Positions 41,571 to 50,934 of a stretch of 64,000 nt of DNA are shown here, piece after piece (within the stretch, counting starts at the first letter, position 1; each line of letters begins with the position of its first letter). Under the pieces are notes generated by a model. It saw only the letters and a program-made list of their open reading frames with translations. It did not search any database and had not been told where the DNA came from. This DNA is from Phycisphaeraceae bacterium (GTDB taxonomy: Bacteria > Planctomycetota > Phycisphaerae > Phycisphaerales > UBA1924). The position numbers were made by a program, and so were the translations under genes. The stretch lies in NCBI GenBank assembly GCA_023898685.1, contig CP060234.1, positions 1,426,001 through 1,490,000 on the forward strand, read 5' to 3'.

Positions 41571-43307
41571 CTACGGCACTCTCCGAGGCGGCGGCCCATG
41601 CGACCCGGAGCCGCCGTCGGGTCTTCCCACGTTCAGTTTCACCCCGAATCGCTCGATCACCACACGCTCCATCGCCTGTGCGGCGGCGACCTCCTCGACG
41701 ACCGTCGCGTCGGCGCCCAGGTTCTTCGCCTCGAGCGCCTTGCCGAGGTGGTTCATCCTGACGACGATGCACATCTCGCCGTTCATTGAGCGGGCGATGC
41801 GGCAGGCGCGCAGGTTCGCCTCGTCGTCGGGCACCGTCAGGATCAGCGCATCGGCCCCACGCACGCCCGCCGAATCGAGCACCTCGGCGTGTGACACGTC
41901 GCCGAAGATGAAACGGCAGCCCTTCTGCGCGTGCGAGCGCACCGTCTTCTCGTTCAGCTCGATCACCGTCGTGCGCACGCCGGCTTTCTGGAGGTGATCG
42001 GCCGCGACGCGCCCGATCGGTCCGAACCCGCCGATGATCACGCGGATCGCGCCGTCCTCCTCGGGCTCGCTCGCCTCACCCGCGCCCGCCCGGCGCCAGG
42101 GGGGAGGTCCGACCCGCTCGAGCCAGGGCCTGAGCACACGCACCAGCATGATCGGCACGGGCGTGAGCACGAGCGAGATCACCACGATCGCGACCGCCGC
42201 GGCTTTCGTGTGCTCATCAATCAGCCCGGCGTCCGACGACGAATCGAGCAGGATCAGGCTGAACTCGCCGGCCTGCGCGAGCGTCAGCCCCGCGGTCGCC
42301 GCGACGAGCCCCGTGCCCCACAGTGCCCACGATGAGACCCCGATCGCGATCGACTTGATGACGAGCATCAACGCCCCGCCGATGAGCACCGCGGGCCACA
42401 GTTCGGCCAGGGGAGCCGGATCGACCGCCATGCCCAGCGTCGTGAAGAACACCGCGAGGAAGAAGTCGCGGGCCGGGCCCATCAGCGCCCCGATCTGGTG
42501 CTTGAAGGGCGTGCCGCCCAGCACCAGCCCCGCGAGGAACGCCCCCAGCTCGTGGCTGAACCCCAACGCGCTCGTCGCGAGCGCCGCCCCGATCGCCGCG
42601 GCGACACCCAGCGTGAGCATCACCTCGTCCGATCCGACAAGCGACGCCTGCCGCAACAGGCGGGGCAGCACGAGCCGACCGCCCACGACCAACGCCGCGG
42701 CGCCGATCACGCTGAGCGCCCCCCGCCCCACGATCGCGAGCGTCGACGCCTCCGCCTGGTCGCCCGCGTGGATCCGCCCCAGCGTGTCGATCGCGATGAG
42801 CAGCACCGGGACGGCGAGGTCCTGCACGATGAGCACCGCGAGCGCGAGCCGGCCAGGGGGTTGGTGCAACTCGCGCCGCCGCATGAGCCGGCGGAGCACG
42901 ACGGCGGTGGACGACACGCTCAGCGCGAGCGCCAGCGCCAGGGCTCCCGCCCACTCGACCCCGAACGCCATCGCCGCGGGCCAGAGCAGCAGCACGCACG
43001 CCGCGATCGAGGCCAGTCCGACGATGATCAGCCGCGTCGACCCGTGCCGCAGCTCGCCGGGCTCGATGTGCATGCCGATGCCGAAGAGCAGGAGGATGAT
43101 CGCGAGCTCGCTGATCGCGCCCAGGTCCTCCGCCGAGCCGACCAGCCCCAGCGCGTGCGGGCCCGCGACCGCTCCGGCGATCAGGAACGCCGGGATCGCG
43201 GCGATGCCCGCCCGCCCCATGACCAGCGCGGTGAGCCCCGCCACCGCGAGCACGGTAAACAGACCACCGATCGACCCGGCCCCGCTCGCGAGTGTCGCCC
43301 ATTCCAT
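41571..43307 (-). CDS. KefB/CPA2-type monovalent cation:proton antiporter with TrkA-N domain
   Basis: The 578-residue protein has about twelve hydrophobic helices (residues 10-390), with LLLFGIGMHIEPGEL and the CPA2 signature LSVSSTAVVLRRLM, followed by a loop and a C-terminal TrkA-N (RCK) domain. The RCK part begins VIIGGFGPIGRVAADHL, an NAD-binding GxGxxG-like motif with Pro-Ile in the middle, and ends with VVEEVAAAQAM. Such proteins exchange K+ or Na+ for H+ and are gated by nucleotide or glutathione adducts. The helices are of the size and order of KefB/KefC. No KefF/KefG partner is adjacent. The ion is not determined. Confidence 0.85.
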   Translation of the reverse strand: MEWATLASGAGSIGGLFTVLAVAGLTALVMGRAGIAAIPAFLIAGAVAGPHALGLVGSAEDLGAISELAIILLLFGIGMHIEPGELRHGSTRLIIVGLASIAACVLLLWPAAMAFGVEWAGALALALALSVSSTAVVLRRLMRRRELHQPPGRLALAVLIVQDLAVPVLLIAIDTLGRIHAGDQAEASTLAIVGRGALSVIGAAALVVGGRLVLPRLLRQASLVGSDEVMLTLGVAAAIGAALATSALGFSHELGAFLAGLVLGGTPFKHQIGALMGPARDFFLAVFFTTLGMAVDPAPLAELWPAVLIGGALMLVIKSIAIGVSSWALWGTGLVAATAGLTLAQAGEFSLILLDSSSDAGLIDEHTKAAAVAIVVISLVLTPVPIMLVRVLRPWLERVGPPPWRRAGAGEASEPEEDGAIRVIIGGFGPIGRVAADHLQKAGVRTTVIELNEKTVRSHAQKGCRFIFGDVSHAEVLDSAGVRGADALILTVPDDEANLRACRIARSMNGEMCIVVRMNHLGKALEAKNLGADATVVEEVAAAQAMERVVIERFGVKLNVGRPDGGSGSHGPPPRRVP

Positions 43308-43408
43308 GGCTCCACGGTACGAGCAGAACCCTGTCGCCGCACAGGACAGAGCGGCCCGATCGTGTCGCCGATTCCGCTCCCCGGAGTCGGAATCAGGGAT
43401 ACCCCGAC

Positions 43409-43437
43409 TTGCCTAGACTTTGGAATAGTTCTAAAAA
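43409..43437 (+). promoter_or_regulatory. catalase promoter with PerR/Fur-like box
   Basis: TTGCCT (43409-43414) and TAAAAA (43432-43437) are separated by 17 bp, a reasonable promoter for the catalase gene 70 bp downstream. The 15-bp near-palindrome TTGGAATAGTTCTAA (43420-43434) overlaps the spacer and -10, and its form is that of Fur-family PerR boxes. A Fur/PerR protein would block the promoter until peroxide inactivates it. The regulator is not in this window. Confidence 0.5.
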
Positions 43438-43506
43438 TACAGCCCGAGAACTCCGGTTCTTGGGCCGCACGGATTGACGAGATTCGGGAACAAGAAGGAG
43501 ACCACC

Positions 43507-45015
43507 ATGGCCGATCGACCGACACTGACCAGCGCCGAGGGCTGCCCGATCGCGGACCAGGAGAACTCGCTGACCGCCGGGGCGCGGGGCCCGCTGCTGA
43601 TGCAGGACGTGCAGCTGCTCGAGCAGATGCAGCACTTCAACCGCGAGCGCATCCCAGAGCGCGTCGTCCACGCGAAGGGCTCGGGCGCGTTCGGCACGTT
43701 CACCGTGACCGGCGACATCACCAAGTACACCAAGGCGAAGATCTTCAGCAAGGTCGGCAAGAAGACCGACATGCTCGCCCGCTTCTCGACCGTCGCGGGC
43801 GAGCGCGGCGCCGCCGACGCCGAGCGTGACGTCCGCGGCTTCGCCCTCAAGTTCTACACCGAGGAGGGTAACTGGGACATGGTGGGCAACAACACCCCCG
43901 TGTTCTTCGTGCGCGACCCGCTCAAGTTCGCCCAGTTCATCCACACGCAGAAGCGCGACCCGCGCACCAACATGCGCGACAACGACATGCAGTGGGACTT
44001 CTGGAGCCTCTGCCCAGAGAGCCTCCACCAGGTCACCATCCTGATGAGCGACCGCGGCCGCCCCGCCAGCTACCGCAACATGAACGGCTACGGCTCGCAC
44101 ACCTACAGCATGGTCAACGCGAAGGGCGAGCGCGTCTGGGTCAAGTTCCACTTCAAGACCCAGCAGGGCATCAAGTGCATGAACGATGACGAGGGCGCCA
44201 AGGCGATCGGCATGTGCCGCGAGACCCACCAGCGCGACCTGTTTGAATCGATCGAAAAGGGCGACTATCCCAAGTGGAAGCTGCTCATCCAAGTGATGAC
44301 CCAGGCGCAGGCGGACAAGTTCGAGCAGACGACGGGCTGGAACCCGTTCGACCTGACCAAGGTCTGGCCCCACGCCGACTTCCCGCTGATCGAGGTGGGT
44401 GAGTTCGAGCTGAACAAGAACCCCGAGAACTACCACGCCGAGATCGAGCAGAGCTCGTTCAGCCCTTCGGCTCTCGTGCCGGGCATCGGGCCCAGCCCCG
44501 ACAAGATGCTCCAGGCAAGGCTCATGAGCTACGCCGACGCGCATCGTTACAGGGTGGGCACCAACTACCAGCAGCTCCCGGTCAACAAGCCCCGCTGCCC
44601 CGTGATGCACTACCAGCGTGACGGCGCGATGGCGACCGCGGAGAGCTACAAGAACCTCACCGCCAACTACTGGCCCAACAGCCGCGACGGCAACCCCGTG
44701 CCCAGGCCCGAGGCGGCCGACCCCGCGTGGGACCTGGGGCAGGTGATCGTCGACCGGCACGACTCCAAGCAGAACCACGACGACTTCACCCAGCCCGGCA
44801 ACCTCTGGCGCCTCTTCGACGACGGCGAGAAGAAGCGCACCGCGGCGGCCATCGCCGGGGCCTTGGGCGATGCCCGTAAGGACGTCCAGCTTCGCCAGCT
44901 CTGCCACTTCTTCCGCGCCGACGAGGAGTACGGCAAGATGGTGGCCGAGAAGCTGGGCATCAACGTCGAGGCGGCGATGGCCGAGCTCAAGGTGCCGGCG
45001 CACGCCCACGCCTGA
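43507..45015 (+). CDS. katA: small-subunit haem catalase (KatA/clade 3 type)
   Basis: The 502-residue enzyme disproportionates hydrogen peroxide. The active-site His is in [12 protein letters not shown], the distal Asn in [12 protein letters not shown], and the proximal haem-ligand Tyr in [12 protein letters not shown]. The size and the C-terminus without a flavodoxin-like extension place it in the small-subunit group, cytoplasmic and tetrameric. GGAG lies upstream of ATG 43507; the alternative upstream codons do not look like protein. A candidate PerR-type box in the promoter fits peroxide induction. A hairpin follows. Confidence 0.95.
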   Translation: MADRPTLTSAEGCPIADQENSLTAGARGPLLMQDVQLLEQMQHFNRERIPERVVHAKGSGAFGTFTVTGDITKYTKAKIFSKVGKKTDMLARFSTVAGERGAADAERDVRGFALKFYTEEGNWDMVGNNTPVFFVRDPLKFAQFIHTQKRDPRTNMRDNDMQWDFWSLCPESLHQVTILMSDRGRPASYRNMNGYGSHTYSMVNAKGERVWVKFHFKTQQGIKCMNDDEGAKAIGMCRETHQRDLFESIEKGDYPKWKLLIQVMTQAQADKFEQTTGWNPFDLTKVWPHADFPLIEVGEFELNKNPENYHAEIEQSSFSPSALVPGIGPSPDKMLQARLMSYADAHRYRVGTNYQQLPVNKPRCPVMHYQRDGAMATAESYKNLTANYWPNSRDGNPVPRPEAADPAWDLGQVIVDRHDSKQNHDDFTQPGNLWRLFDDGEKKRTAAAIAGALGDARKDVQLRQLCHFFRADEEYGKMVAEKLGINVEAAMAELKVPAHAHA

Positions 45016-45040
45016 TCGTTGCCGCGACCGTGAGCGCAGA

Positions 45041-45065
45041 GCCCCGGCTTTGGCCGGGGCCTTTC
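45041..45065 (+). terminator. terminator after catalase gene
   Basis: GCCCCGGC (45041-45048), a TTTG loop and GCCGGGGC (45053-45060) form an 8-bp perfect stem, followed by C and three T residues. It separates the catalase gene from the convergent dockerin-tailed gene, and the stem would serve either strand. Confidence 0.65.
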
Positions 45066-45087
45066 GTGCGCCCGAATCGCCTGCCGC

Positions 45088-46311
45088 TCAGCCGCAACCG
45101 TCGTTGAAGCCGTTGACGAACGCGTTGATGTCCTGGAGATCGAAGATCCCGTTGCCGTCCAGGTCCGCGATCGCGTCGTGGGCCAGGAAGCCGGCCACGA
45201 ACGCGTTGACGTCCTGGAGATCGAGCACACCGTAGACCGGCGCCAGGTCGGCCCCGCATCCGTGGACGGCGAGGTACAGGCCCGCGTCGCCCCCGAAGCC
45301 ATCCATGCCCCACACGGCAAGGTGCATGGTCCCGTTTGCCAGCACGCCGTCGGTCACCCAGAATGCGTCGTAGGGCATCGTTTCGCCCTGTGTGATCGTC
45401 GTGTACCAGTCATCGAGCAGCACCGAGGTCGGCCAGCCGACGCGCCAGACGAACGCGGCGAAGTTCCAGAAGTCGACGCCGAACACGTACCCGTTGGGCA
45501 GCGCGACCGAGGCGAAGCCGATCATCGGCCCGCCGCCGACACCCGGCACGGGCGTGTGGATGCCGTTGATCCAGATGCACGCGCGCTCGTCGTCGGAGTA
45601 GCCCGCGACGCGCCCGCCGTCGATCGACAGCGCGTCGGAGTCGCCCGAGCCCGGGTCGTCCAGCCGCTCGGCATTGGGCGAGCCGTCGTGCCAGACGCAG
45701 GCCTTCAGCGAGCCGCCCGAATCGCGGAACGACCCGACGAACACACCCGGCCCGGCGTCCTCGACCGCACCCGCCGGGACCTGTGGCTCATCCAGCGGCG
45801 GGAGGAGCGCCGACCAACCCCCGACCGGGTCATGGGCCGCGGTGAGCGAGCCCCAGATCCCACCGCCTGCGACGCCGTCGTCACGCACGCACGCGGCCTC
45901 GGAATCGGCGTCGCCCGGCGCCGCGCCGAGTCCGCCACCGACGCCGGTCGCGGCGTCCCACACCGTTCCTTCGCCGCCGACGCCCGTCGTCCAGGACGCC
46001 CCGGCCACGAGCGAGCCATCGTCGGACAACTGCCCCGCGACCGATATCTCGTTCCACGGCGCGATCGGGCGGCAGATAGTCGTCGAACCGATCGCACCGT
46101 TCTCGATGGACCAGACCCCCAACACCCGCGCGCCGCCCGCGTCGAGCGGGTCGGGCGAGAACCCTGATACCCTCACCAGGCCCTGCCCCTGCACGCGCGC
46201 CACGCTGGTTGGACGGGCGCCCTCGCCCAGGTCGATCAATACCACCTGCCCGACCGCCGGCAGCGAGGCGGCGGCGAGGCCCAACGCACTAACAATCTTC
46301 TTTGTCCTCAT
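45088..46311 (-). CDS. secreted protein with HAF-like repeats and GC-type dockerin
   Basis: The 407-residue protein begins with a signal peptide (MRTKKIVSALGLAAASLPAVGQ). It then has several units of the type GVWxxxG..., VAGASWTTG, AACVRDDGVAGG and KACVWHDG. These W-containing strands resemble the HAF-type or beta-propeller repeats found in extracellular proteins. The C-terminal dockerin comprises GVLDLQDVNAFV and GIFDLQDINAFV and ends in GCG. The start at ATG 46311 was preferred over 46329 since it gives a normal signal peptide. No catalytic motif is seen. It is transcribed toward the catalase gene and shares its terminator. Confidence 0.72.
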   Translation of the reverse strand: MRTKKIVSALGLAAASLPAVGQVVLIDLGEGARPTSVARVQGQGLVRVSGFSPDPLDAGGARVLGVWSIENGAIGSTTICRPIAPWNEISVAGQLSDDGSLVAGASWTTGVGGEGTVWDAATGVGGGLGAAPGDADSEAACVRDDGVAGGGIWGSLTAAHDPVGGWSALLPPLDEPQVPAGAVEDAGPGVFVGSFRDSGGSLKACVWHDGSPNAERLDDPGSGDSDALSIDGGRVAGYSDDERACIWINGIHTPVPGVGGGPMIGFASVALPNGYVFGVDFWNFAAFVWRVGWPTSVLLDDWYTTITQGETMPYDAFWVTDGVLANGTMHLAVWGMDGFGGDAGLYLAVHGCGADLAPVYGVLDLQDVNAFVAGFLAHDAIADLDGNGIFDLQDINAFVNGFNDGCG

Positions 46312-46519
46312 TGTGGAAGCATACTCCAACGACGACGCCGTTCCAACAGAATGTCGCTGGCGGTGCGGAGTGGGGCGAGGCCGGGGCGTGGCGGCATGTG
46401 GTGAGGCCGCCTCGCCTCGAATGAGGCGCCGAGCGGTCGAGAGGCGGCCCTTCGTGACGGCGTCCGATTCGCGGCCAACGCCCTATGGTTCGGCCTGGTT
46501 CACCGCAAAGGAGGTTTCC

Positions 46520-48055
46520 ATGCCCACTTCGTCGTACGCCGAGCTTTGTTCGCTGAAACGGGAGGCCGCGACCTTGGCGTCGGTGGCGCACCTGCTGGGG
46601 TGGGACCAGGAGACCTATATGCCGTCGGGTGGCACCGCCGGCCGCGCGGAGATGTCGGCCGCCATGGCGGGGCTGATCCACGAGCGGGAGACGAGCAAGC
46701 GCCTGGGCGAGCTGATCGCGGCGTGCGCGTCGGACAAGGCGGTGCAGACCGATGATGCGGCGGCGGCGAACGTGCGCGAGATGCGTCGCGACTACGACCG
46801 GGCGACCAAGCTGCCAAAGGACCTGGTGACCGAGCTGGCCAACGTCGGGGCCCGGTCGCAGGACGCCTGGAAGGACGCGCGGAAGAAGAGCGACTTCAAG
46901 GCCTTCCAGCCCTGGCTCGAAAAGATGGTGGCGCTGACGCGCAAGAAGGCCGAGTGCTACGGCGTGCCCGCGGGCGGCGAGCTCTACGACGCGCTGCTCG
47001 ACGAGTACGAGCCCGATGCGCGGGCCGCGGAGATCGAGGCGGTGTTCAATCCGCTGCGGGATCGGCTGAGCGGGCTGGTCGCCGAGCTGCTCGACAACGG
47101 CACGCCCCCCGACACCGCGTCGCGCAAGGTGCACGTGCCGGAGGCGGCGCAGCACGCCTTCGGGCTCAAGGTGATCGAGCAGATGGGCTTCGATCTGACC
47201 CGGGGCCGGCTCGACACGACGACGCACCCGTTCTGCGAAGGGCTCGCGCCGGGCGACACGCGGCTTACGACGCGGTACGACGAGAACTACTTCATGGCGG
47301 CGCTCTACGGCATCATGCACGAGGCCGGGCATGGGCTCTACGAACAGGGGCTGCCCAAGCAGGACGCGGCGGGGGAGCCGTCATCGATCTACGGCACGCC
47401 GCTGAGCGAGGCGAGGAGCCTGGGGATCCACGAGAGCCAGAGCCGGGGGTGGGAGAACTTCGTGGGGCGCGGGCGGGCATTCTGGGACTGGGCCAAGCCG
47501 GTCGCGGACGGGTTCTTCGGATCGGCGTTCGCGAAGTTCAGCCCCGACCAGGTGTACCGCGCGTCGAATCTGGTCGAGCGTTCGTTCATCCGCGTGGAGG
47601 CGGACGAAGCGACATACAACCTGCACGTGATGCTGCGGTTCGGGATCGAACGGGCGATGATCTCGGGCGACCTGGCGATCAAAGACGTGCCGGGCGAGTG
47701 GAACGAACGGTTCGAACGGATGCTGGGCGTGAAGGTGCCCGACGATGCGCAAGGGTGCCTGCAGGATGTCCACTGGTCATTCGGCTTGATCGGCTACTTC
47801 CCGACGTACACGCTGGGCAACCTCTACGCGGCCCAGTTCTTCGAGGCGATCCGCGAGGAGGCGCCCGACCTCGACGCGCGGATCGCCAAGGGCGACATGA
47901 GCCCCGTGCTCGACTGGACGCGCAAGCACATCCATTCGCTCGGTCGACGCTTCACCGCGGCGGAGATCTGCGAGAGAGCGACCGGCAAGCCGCTGGGGCC
48001 AGACCCCCTGATGCGGCACCTGGAAGGCAAGCTGAGGCCGATCTACGGAGTGTGA
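46520..48055 (+). CDS. M32-family carboxypeptidase (thermostable Taq type)
   Basis: This 511-residue cytoplasmic zinc carboxypeptidase has the zinc motif HEAGH at about residue 267, embedded in MAALYGIMHEAGHGLYEQGL, and the downstream ligand segment HESQSRGWENFVGRG. The N-terminal signature HLLGWDQETYMP is also typical. The family removes C-terminal residues with broad specificity, except proline. The Shine-Dalgarno is strong (AAAGGAGG, 5 nt before ATG 46520), and the frame upstream of it is not protein-like. It is a single gene without linked partners. Confidence 0.93.
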   Translation: MPTSSYAELCSLKREAATLASVAHLLGWDQETYMPSGGTAGRAEMSAAMAGLIHERETSKRLGELIAACASDKAVQTDDAAAANVREMRRDYDRATKLPKDLVTELANVGARSQDAWKDARKKSDFKAFQPWLEKMVALTRKKAECYGVPAGGELYDALLDEYEPDARAAEIEAVFNPLRDRLSGLVAELLDNGTPPDTASRKVHVPEAAQHAFGLKVIEQMGFDLTRGRLDTTTHPFCEGLAPGDTRLTTRYDENYFMAALYGIMHEAGHGLYEQGLPKQDAAGEPSSIYGTPLSEARSLGIHESQSRGWENFVGRGRAFWDWAKPVADGFFGSAFAKFSPDQVYRASNLVERSFIRVEADEATYNLHVMLRFGIERAMISGDLAIKDVPGEWNERFERMLGVKVPDDAQGCLQDVHWSFGLIGYFPTYTLGNLYAAQFFEAIREEAPDLDARIAKGDMSPVLDWTRKHIHSLGRRFTAAEICERATGKPLGPDPLMRHLEGKLRPIYGV

Positions 48056-48070
48056 CGCGCCGCGCCATCC

Positions 48071-48520
48071 TCACTTCACGCTGAGCAGCACGACGCCCCC
48101 GAGGATGAGGGCCACCGCGATCGCCTTGCGGGCGCTCATGGGCTCGTGGAGGAACAGCCAGCCCAGGATCACCGCGGTGGCGGGCGCGAGGGCGAAGGCG
48201 ATGGGCTTGATGCGGCTCACGTCGCCAAAGTTGAGGGCCGTATAGAAGCAGACCATGCCGCCCGCGCCGGCGAGCAGGCCCGAGCCCAGGACGAGCTTCC
48301 AGAGCGTCGAAGGGTCGGCCTTCGTCCAGTGCTGGGGCTCCATGTTGGCCCCCTTGACCACGACGAGGTAGACGAGCCAGAGCACCGGCAGGGCGATCGT
48401 CGATCGCACCGCGATCGCGGTGACCGGGCCGATCTGCTTGGTGTGCAGCACCGCCTTGGTGAACACCTCGCCCACGCCCCAGAACAAGCCCGCCGCGATC
48501 GCGAAGAGGATGGCTTTCAT
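48071..48520 (-). CDS. single-domain EamA-family membrane protein
   Basis: The 149-residue protein consists of one EamA domain with about five hydrophobic helices, beginning MKAILFAIAAGLFWGVGEV and ending HEPMSARKAIAVALILGGVVL. Most DMT-superfamily transporters have two such domains (about 300 aa), so this half-size form presumably dimerises. The substrate is unknown. It starts 21 bp after the glycosyltransferase stop on the same strand, so they may be co-transcribed, which hints at a role in moving a lipid-linked sugar or similar, but this is only an inference. Confidence 0.85.
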   Translation of the reverse strand: MKAILFAIAAGLFWGVGEVFTKAVLHTKQIGPVTAIAVRSTIALPVLWLVYLVVVKGANMEPQHWTKADPSTLWKLVLGSGLLAGAGGMVCFYTALNFGDVSRIKPIAFALAPATAVILGWLFLHEPMSARKAIAVALILGGVVLLSVK

Positions 48521-48541
48521 GGCGGGAGTCTAGAGCGGACG

Positions 48542-49684
48542 TCAGCCCTTGCCCGCCCTATCCGCGGCGTGGCGGATCGCCGCCTCCATGCCGTCGACCA
48601 TCTTCGGGATGTTGAACCGCTCGAGCACGGTGCGCCGGGCCGCCTCCGACATCGCCGACCGCTTCGCCTCGTCCGCGGCGACCTCGCGGATCGCGTCGGC
48701 CATCGCGTCCACGTCGCCGTCGGCGTAGAGCACGCTGTTCACGCCGTGCTCGACCGCCTCGATCTCCGGGTTGTGGCCCACGATGTTGTCGGAGGTGACG
48801 ACCGGCAGCCCGTAGCCCAGCGCGTGCATCGCGCTGAGCCCGATGTTGACCGGATAGACGAACACACTCGACGACAGGAACCACGGGGCGATCTCGTCCT
48901 CGCCGTAGATCGCGCCGGGGAAGCGAACCCGGTCGGCGAGACCAAGCTCGCTCGCGAGATGCTCGAGGCGGGGTTGATCGGGCCCCTTGCCCACGACGGC
49001 GACGGTGAGATCCTCGACCTTCGCGGCGGCTTGGAGGAGCAGGTCGACGCGGTTCTCCTCGAGTAGGCGGCTGACGAAGAGCGCGACCGGGCGGCCTTGC
49101 TCCAGCCCGTGCTCGGCGCGAAAGGCGGCGAGATCGGCGGGTCTGGCGAGCCAGTCGTCGCGGGCCCGCTGGATCTCGGTCTGGTCGAGGCTGTTGATCG
49201 CCACGAACACGCCCGCATGGCCCGGGTGGCGCTCGCGGAACGCGTCGGCCGCGGTGTTGTTGTAGAACATGACCGAGTCGGCACGCAGCGCGAGCCGGTC
49301 GCGCAGGCCCCGCCGCCCGCTGCCCTCGGCCTTCGAGAACCCGTGCCCCCAGAGCACCGTGCCGATGCCGCGCCGGCGGGCGCGGTGCAGGGCCGGGGAG
49401 AGCAGGATCGACCGGGAGTTCCAGCCCGCTACGAGGACATCGGTCTTCGCCGGGTCGCAGAGCGACCAGAGATGAGGGATGAGGTAGAACTGCTGTCGCC
49501 CGACGCGGAGCGTGCGCTGCCGGATCGGGACGGCGTCGAAGCCGACGGGCTCGGCATTGGTCAGGCCCGGCTGCTCGGCGTAGTAGAGCGTGGTCGCGAG
49601 CCCGTCACGCGACGCGAGCTCGCCGAAGACCGGCACCCGATAGGCGGGCAGGGCGGACTGGAGGATGGCGACGCGGATGGTCAC
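48542..49684 (-). CDS. family 4 glycosyltransferase
   Basis: The 380-residue protein has a Rossmann-like N-terminal half (RVAILQSALPAYRVPVFGEL) and a C-terminal donor-binding half (ALFVSRLLEENRVDLLLQA, then VVGKGPDQPRLEHLA). The region that normally carries EX7E reads VNIGLSAMHALGYGLPVVTS and lacks the first Glu. The same variant, [11 protein letters not shown], is present in the enzyme at 50901. The GTG start at 49684 has GGGAG 8 nt upstream, and the upstream frame is Arg-rich. It is divergent from the rest of the cluster and probably acts in surface glycan synthesis with a nucleotide sugar. Confidence 0.85.
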   Translation of the reverse strand: MTIRVAILQSALPAYRVPVFGELASRDGLATTLYYAEQPGLTNAEPVGFDAVPIRQRTLRVGRQQFYLIPHLWSLCDPAKTDVLVAGWNSRSILLSPALHRARRRGIGTVLWGHGFSKAEGSGRRGLRDRLALRADSVMFYNNTAADAFRERHPGHAGVFVAINSLDQTEIQRARDDWLARPADLAAFRAEHGLEQGRPVALFVSRLLEENRVDLLLQAAAKVEDLTVAVVGKGPDQPRLEHLASELGLADRVRFPGAIYGEDEIAPWFLSSSVFVYPVNIGLSAMHALGYGLPVVTSDNIVGHNPEIEAVEHGVNSVLYADGDVDAMADAIREVAADEAKRSAMSEAARRTVLERFNIPKMVDGMEAAIRHAADRAGKG

Positions 49685-49773
49685 TGGGTGCTCCCGTGTC
49701 GGGCATGGTAAGCCCGATTGCGTGTGCCCCACGATCGGACGTATGGGCCGGGTCCGCGCGATAGGATCGGGCC

Positions 49774-50934
49774 ATGCGGATCCTGCACGTCTCCGAATCG
49801 CTCGACCCCGCGCACGGCGGCACGCCGATGGTGCCGAAGGCGCTCGCATCGGCCCAGGCCGGGCTGGGGCACGAGGTGACGATCCTGACGCGCGACGAGC
49901 CCGGACGGGCGGACGCGATCCGCGATTCGATGCGGTCGATTCCCCACTCGAGCCTGGTGCGTATCGAGGGCGTGCCGCGTGGCGGTCGGCTCGACGCGTG
50001 GATAAACCGGTCCGCGCGGGCGTGGGCTGTCGAGCACGCGGGCGAGTTCGATTTCGCCCATCTGCACTCGATGTGGTCGCCCATCCCGCACGGCGCGGCG
50101 CGGGGCCTGGCGGCGGCGGGCGTGGCGTACACGCTCTGCCCCCACGGGATGCTCGACGCCTGGTCGATGTCGCGGAGCCGAGCGAAGAAGTCTGTGCACC
50201 TGGCTCTGGTGAGCCGGCGAACGATGTCGCGGTGCGCGTTCATCCACGCCCTGAGCGAGCACGAGGCGGTGTGCGTCAACGCGTTTGGGTTCGGGCCCAG
50301 GACAGAGATCATTGGCAACGGCGTGCAGCCCAGTGAGTATGAGTCGATCCCCGATCCCGCGGCCTTCCGGGCCGCCCACCCCGCCGTGGGCAAGGGGCCC
50401 TACGTCGTCTTCCTGGGCCGGCTGCACCCGGGCAAGGGCCTGGCGCTGCTGACGGCGGCCTTCGCGCGCGTCGCCGACCGGTTTGCCGACACGAGGCTGG
50501 TGCTGGTGGGACCCGACGCGGGGGCGAAGGCCGACGTGGAGAAGGTCGCGAGCGACGCGGGCATCCGTGAGCGCGTCGTCCTGACCGGTCCGGCGTACGG
50601 GCCCGAGAAGCTCGCGGCGCTCGCGGGAGCCACGTGCTACGCGCTCCCGAGCGAGCATGAGGGGTTCAGCGTGGCGATCTGCGAGGCGCTCGCGTGCGGG
50701 ACTCCCGTGCTCATCAGCCCGGAGTGCCACTTCGAAGAGGCGGAGCGGGCGGGGGCCGGGATCGTCAAGCCCCGCGAGCCGGGGGCGATCGCCGAGGGGC
50801 TGGCGACGCTGCTGGGCGACCCGGCGGCCGCGTCCGAGATGGGCCGGAAAGGGTGCAAGCTGGTGTTCGACCGGTACACCTGGCCGAGCGTCGCGGCGCG
50901 ATGCGTCGCGTTGTACGGCGAACATGCAGGCTGA
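49774..50934 (+). CDS. family 4 glycosyltransferase
   Basis: The 386-residue protein begins MRILHVSESLDPAHGG and has FLGRLHPGKGLALLTAAFA in the donor-binding half. The EX7E motif PSEHEGFSVAICEALACG is complete. It probably transfers a hexose or similar from a nucleotide sugar to a glycan in the cytoplasm. Its last 34 bp overlap the next glycosyltransferase gene, so the two are in one operon with the acyltransferase downstream. Neighbouring genes suggest polysaccharide or lipopolysaccharide biosynthesis. Confidence 0.88.
   Translation: MRILHVSESLDPAHGGTPMVPKALASAQAGLGHEVTILTRDEPGRADAIRDSMRSIPHSSLVRIEGVPRGGRLDAWINRSARAWAVEHAGEFDFAHLHSMWSPIPHGAARGLAAAGVAYTLCPHGMLDAWSMSRSRAKKSVHLALVSRRTMSRCAFIHALSEHEAVCVNAFGFGPRTEIIGNGVQPSEYESIPDPAAFRAAHPAVGKGPYVVFLGRLHPGKGLALLTAAFARVADRFADTRLVLVGPDAGAKADVEKVASDAGIRERVVLTGPAYGPEKLAALAGATCYALPSEHEGFSVAICEALACGTPVLISPECHFEEAERAGAGIVKPREPGAIAEGLATLLGDPAAASEMGRKGCKLVFDRYTWPSVAARCVALYGEHAG

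Noticed and set aside
46289..47332. Minus-strand frame opposite the M32 carboxypeptidase
   Set aside because: It overlaps the zinc-motif-bearing gene and has no homology-like features.
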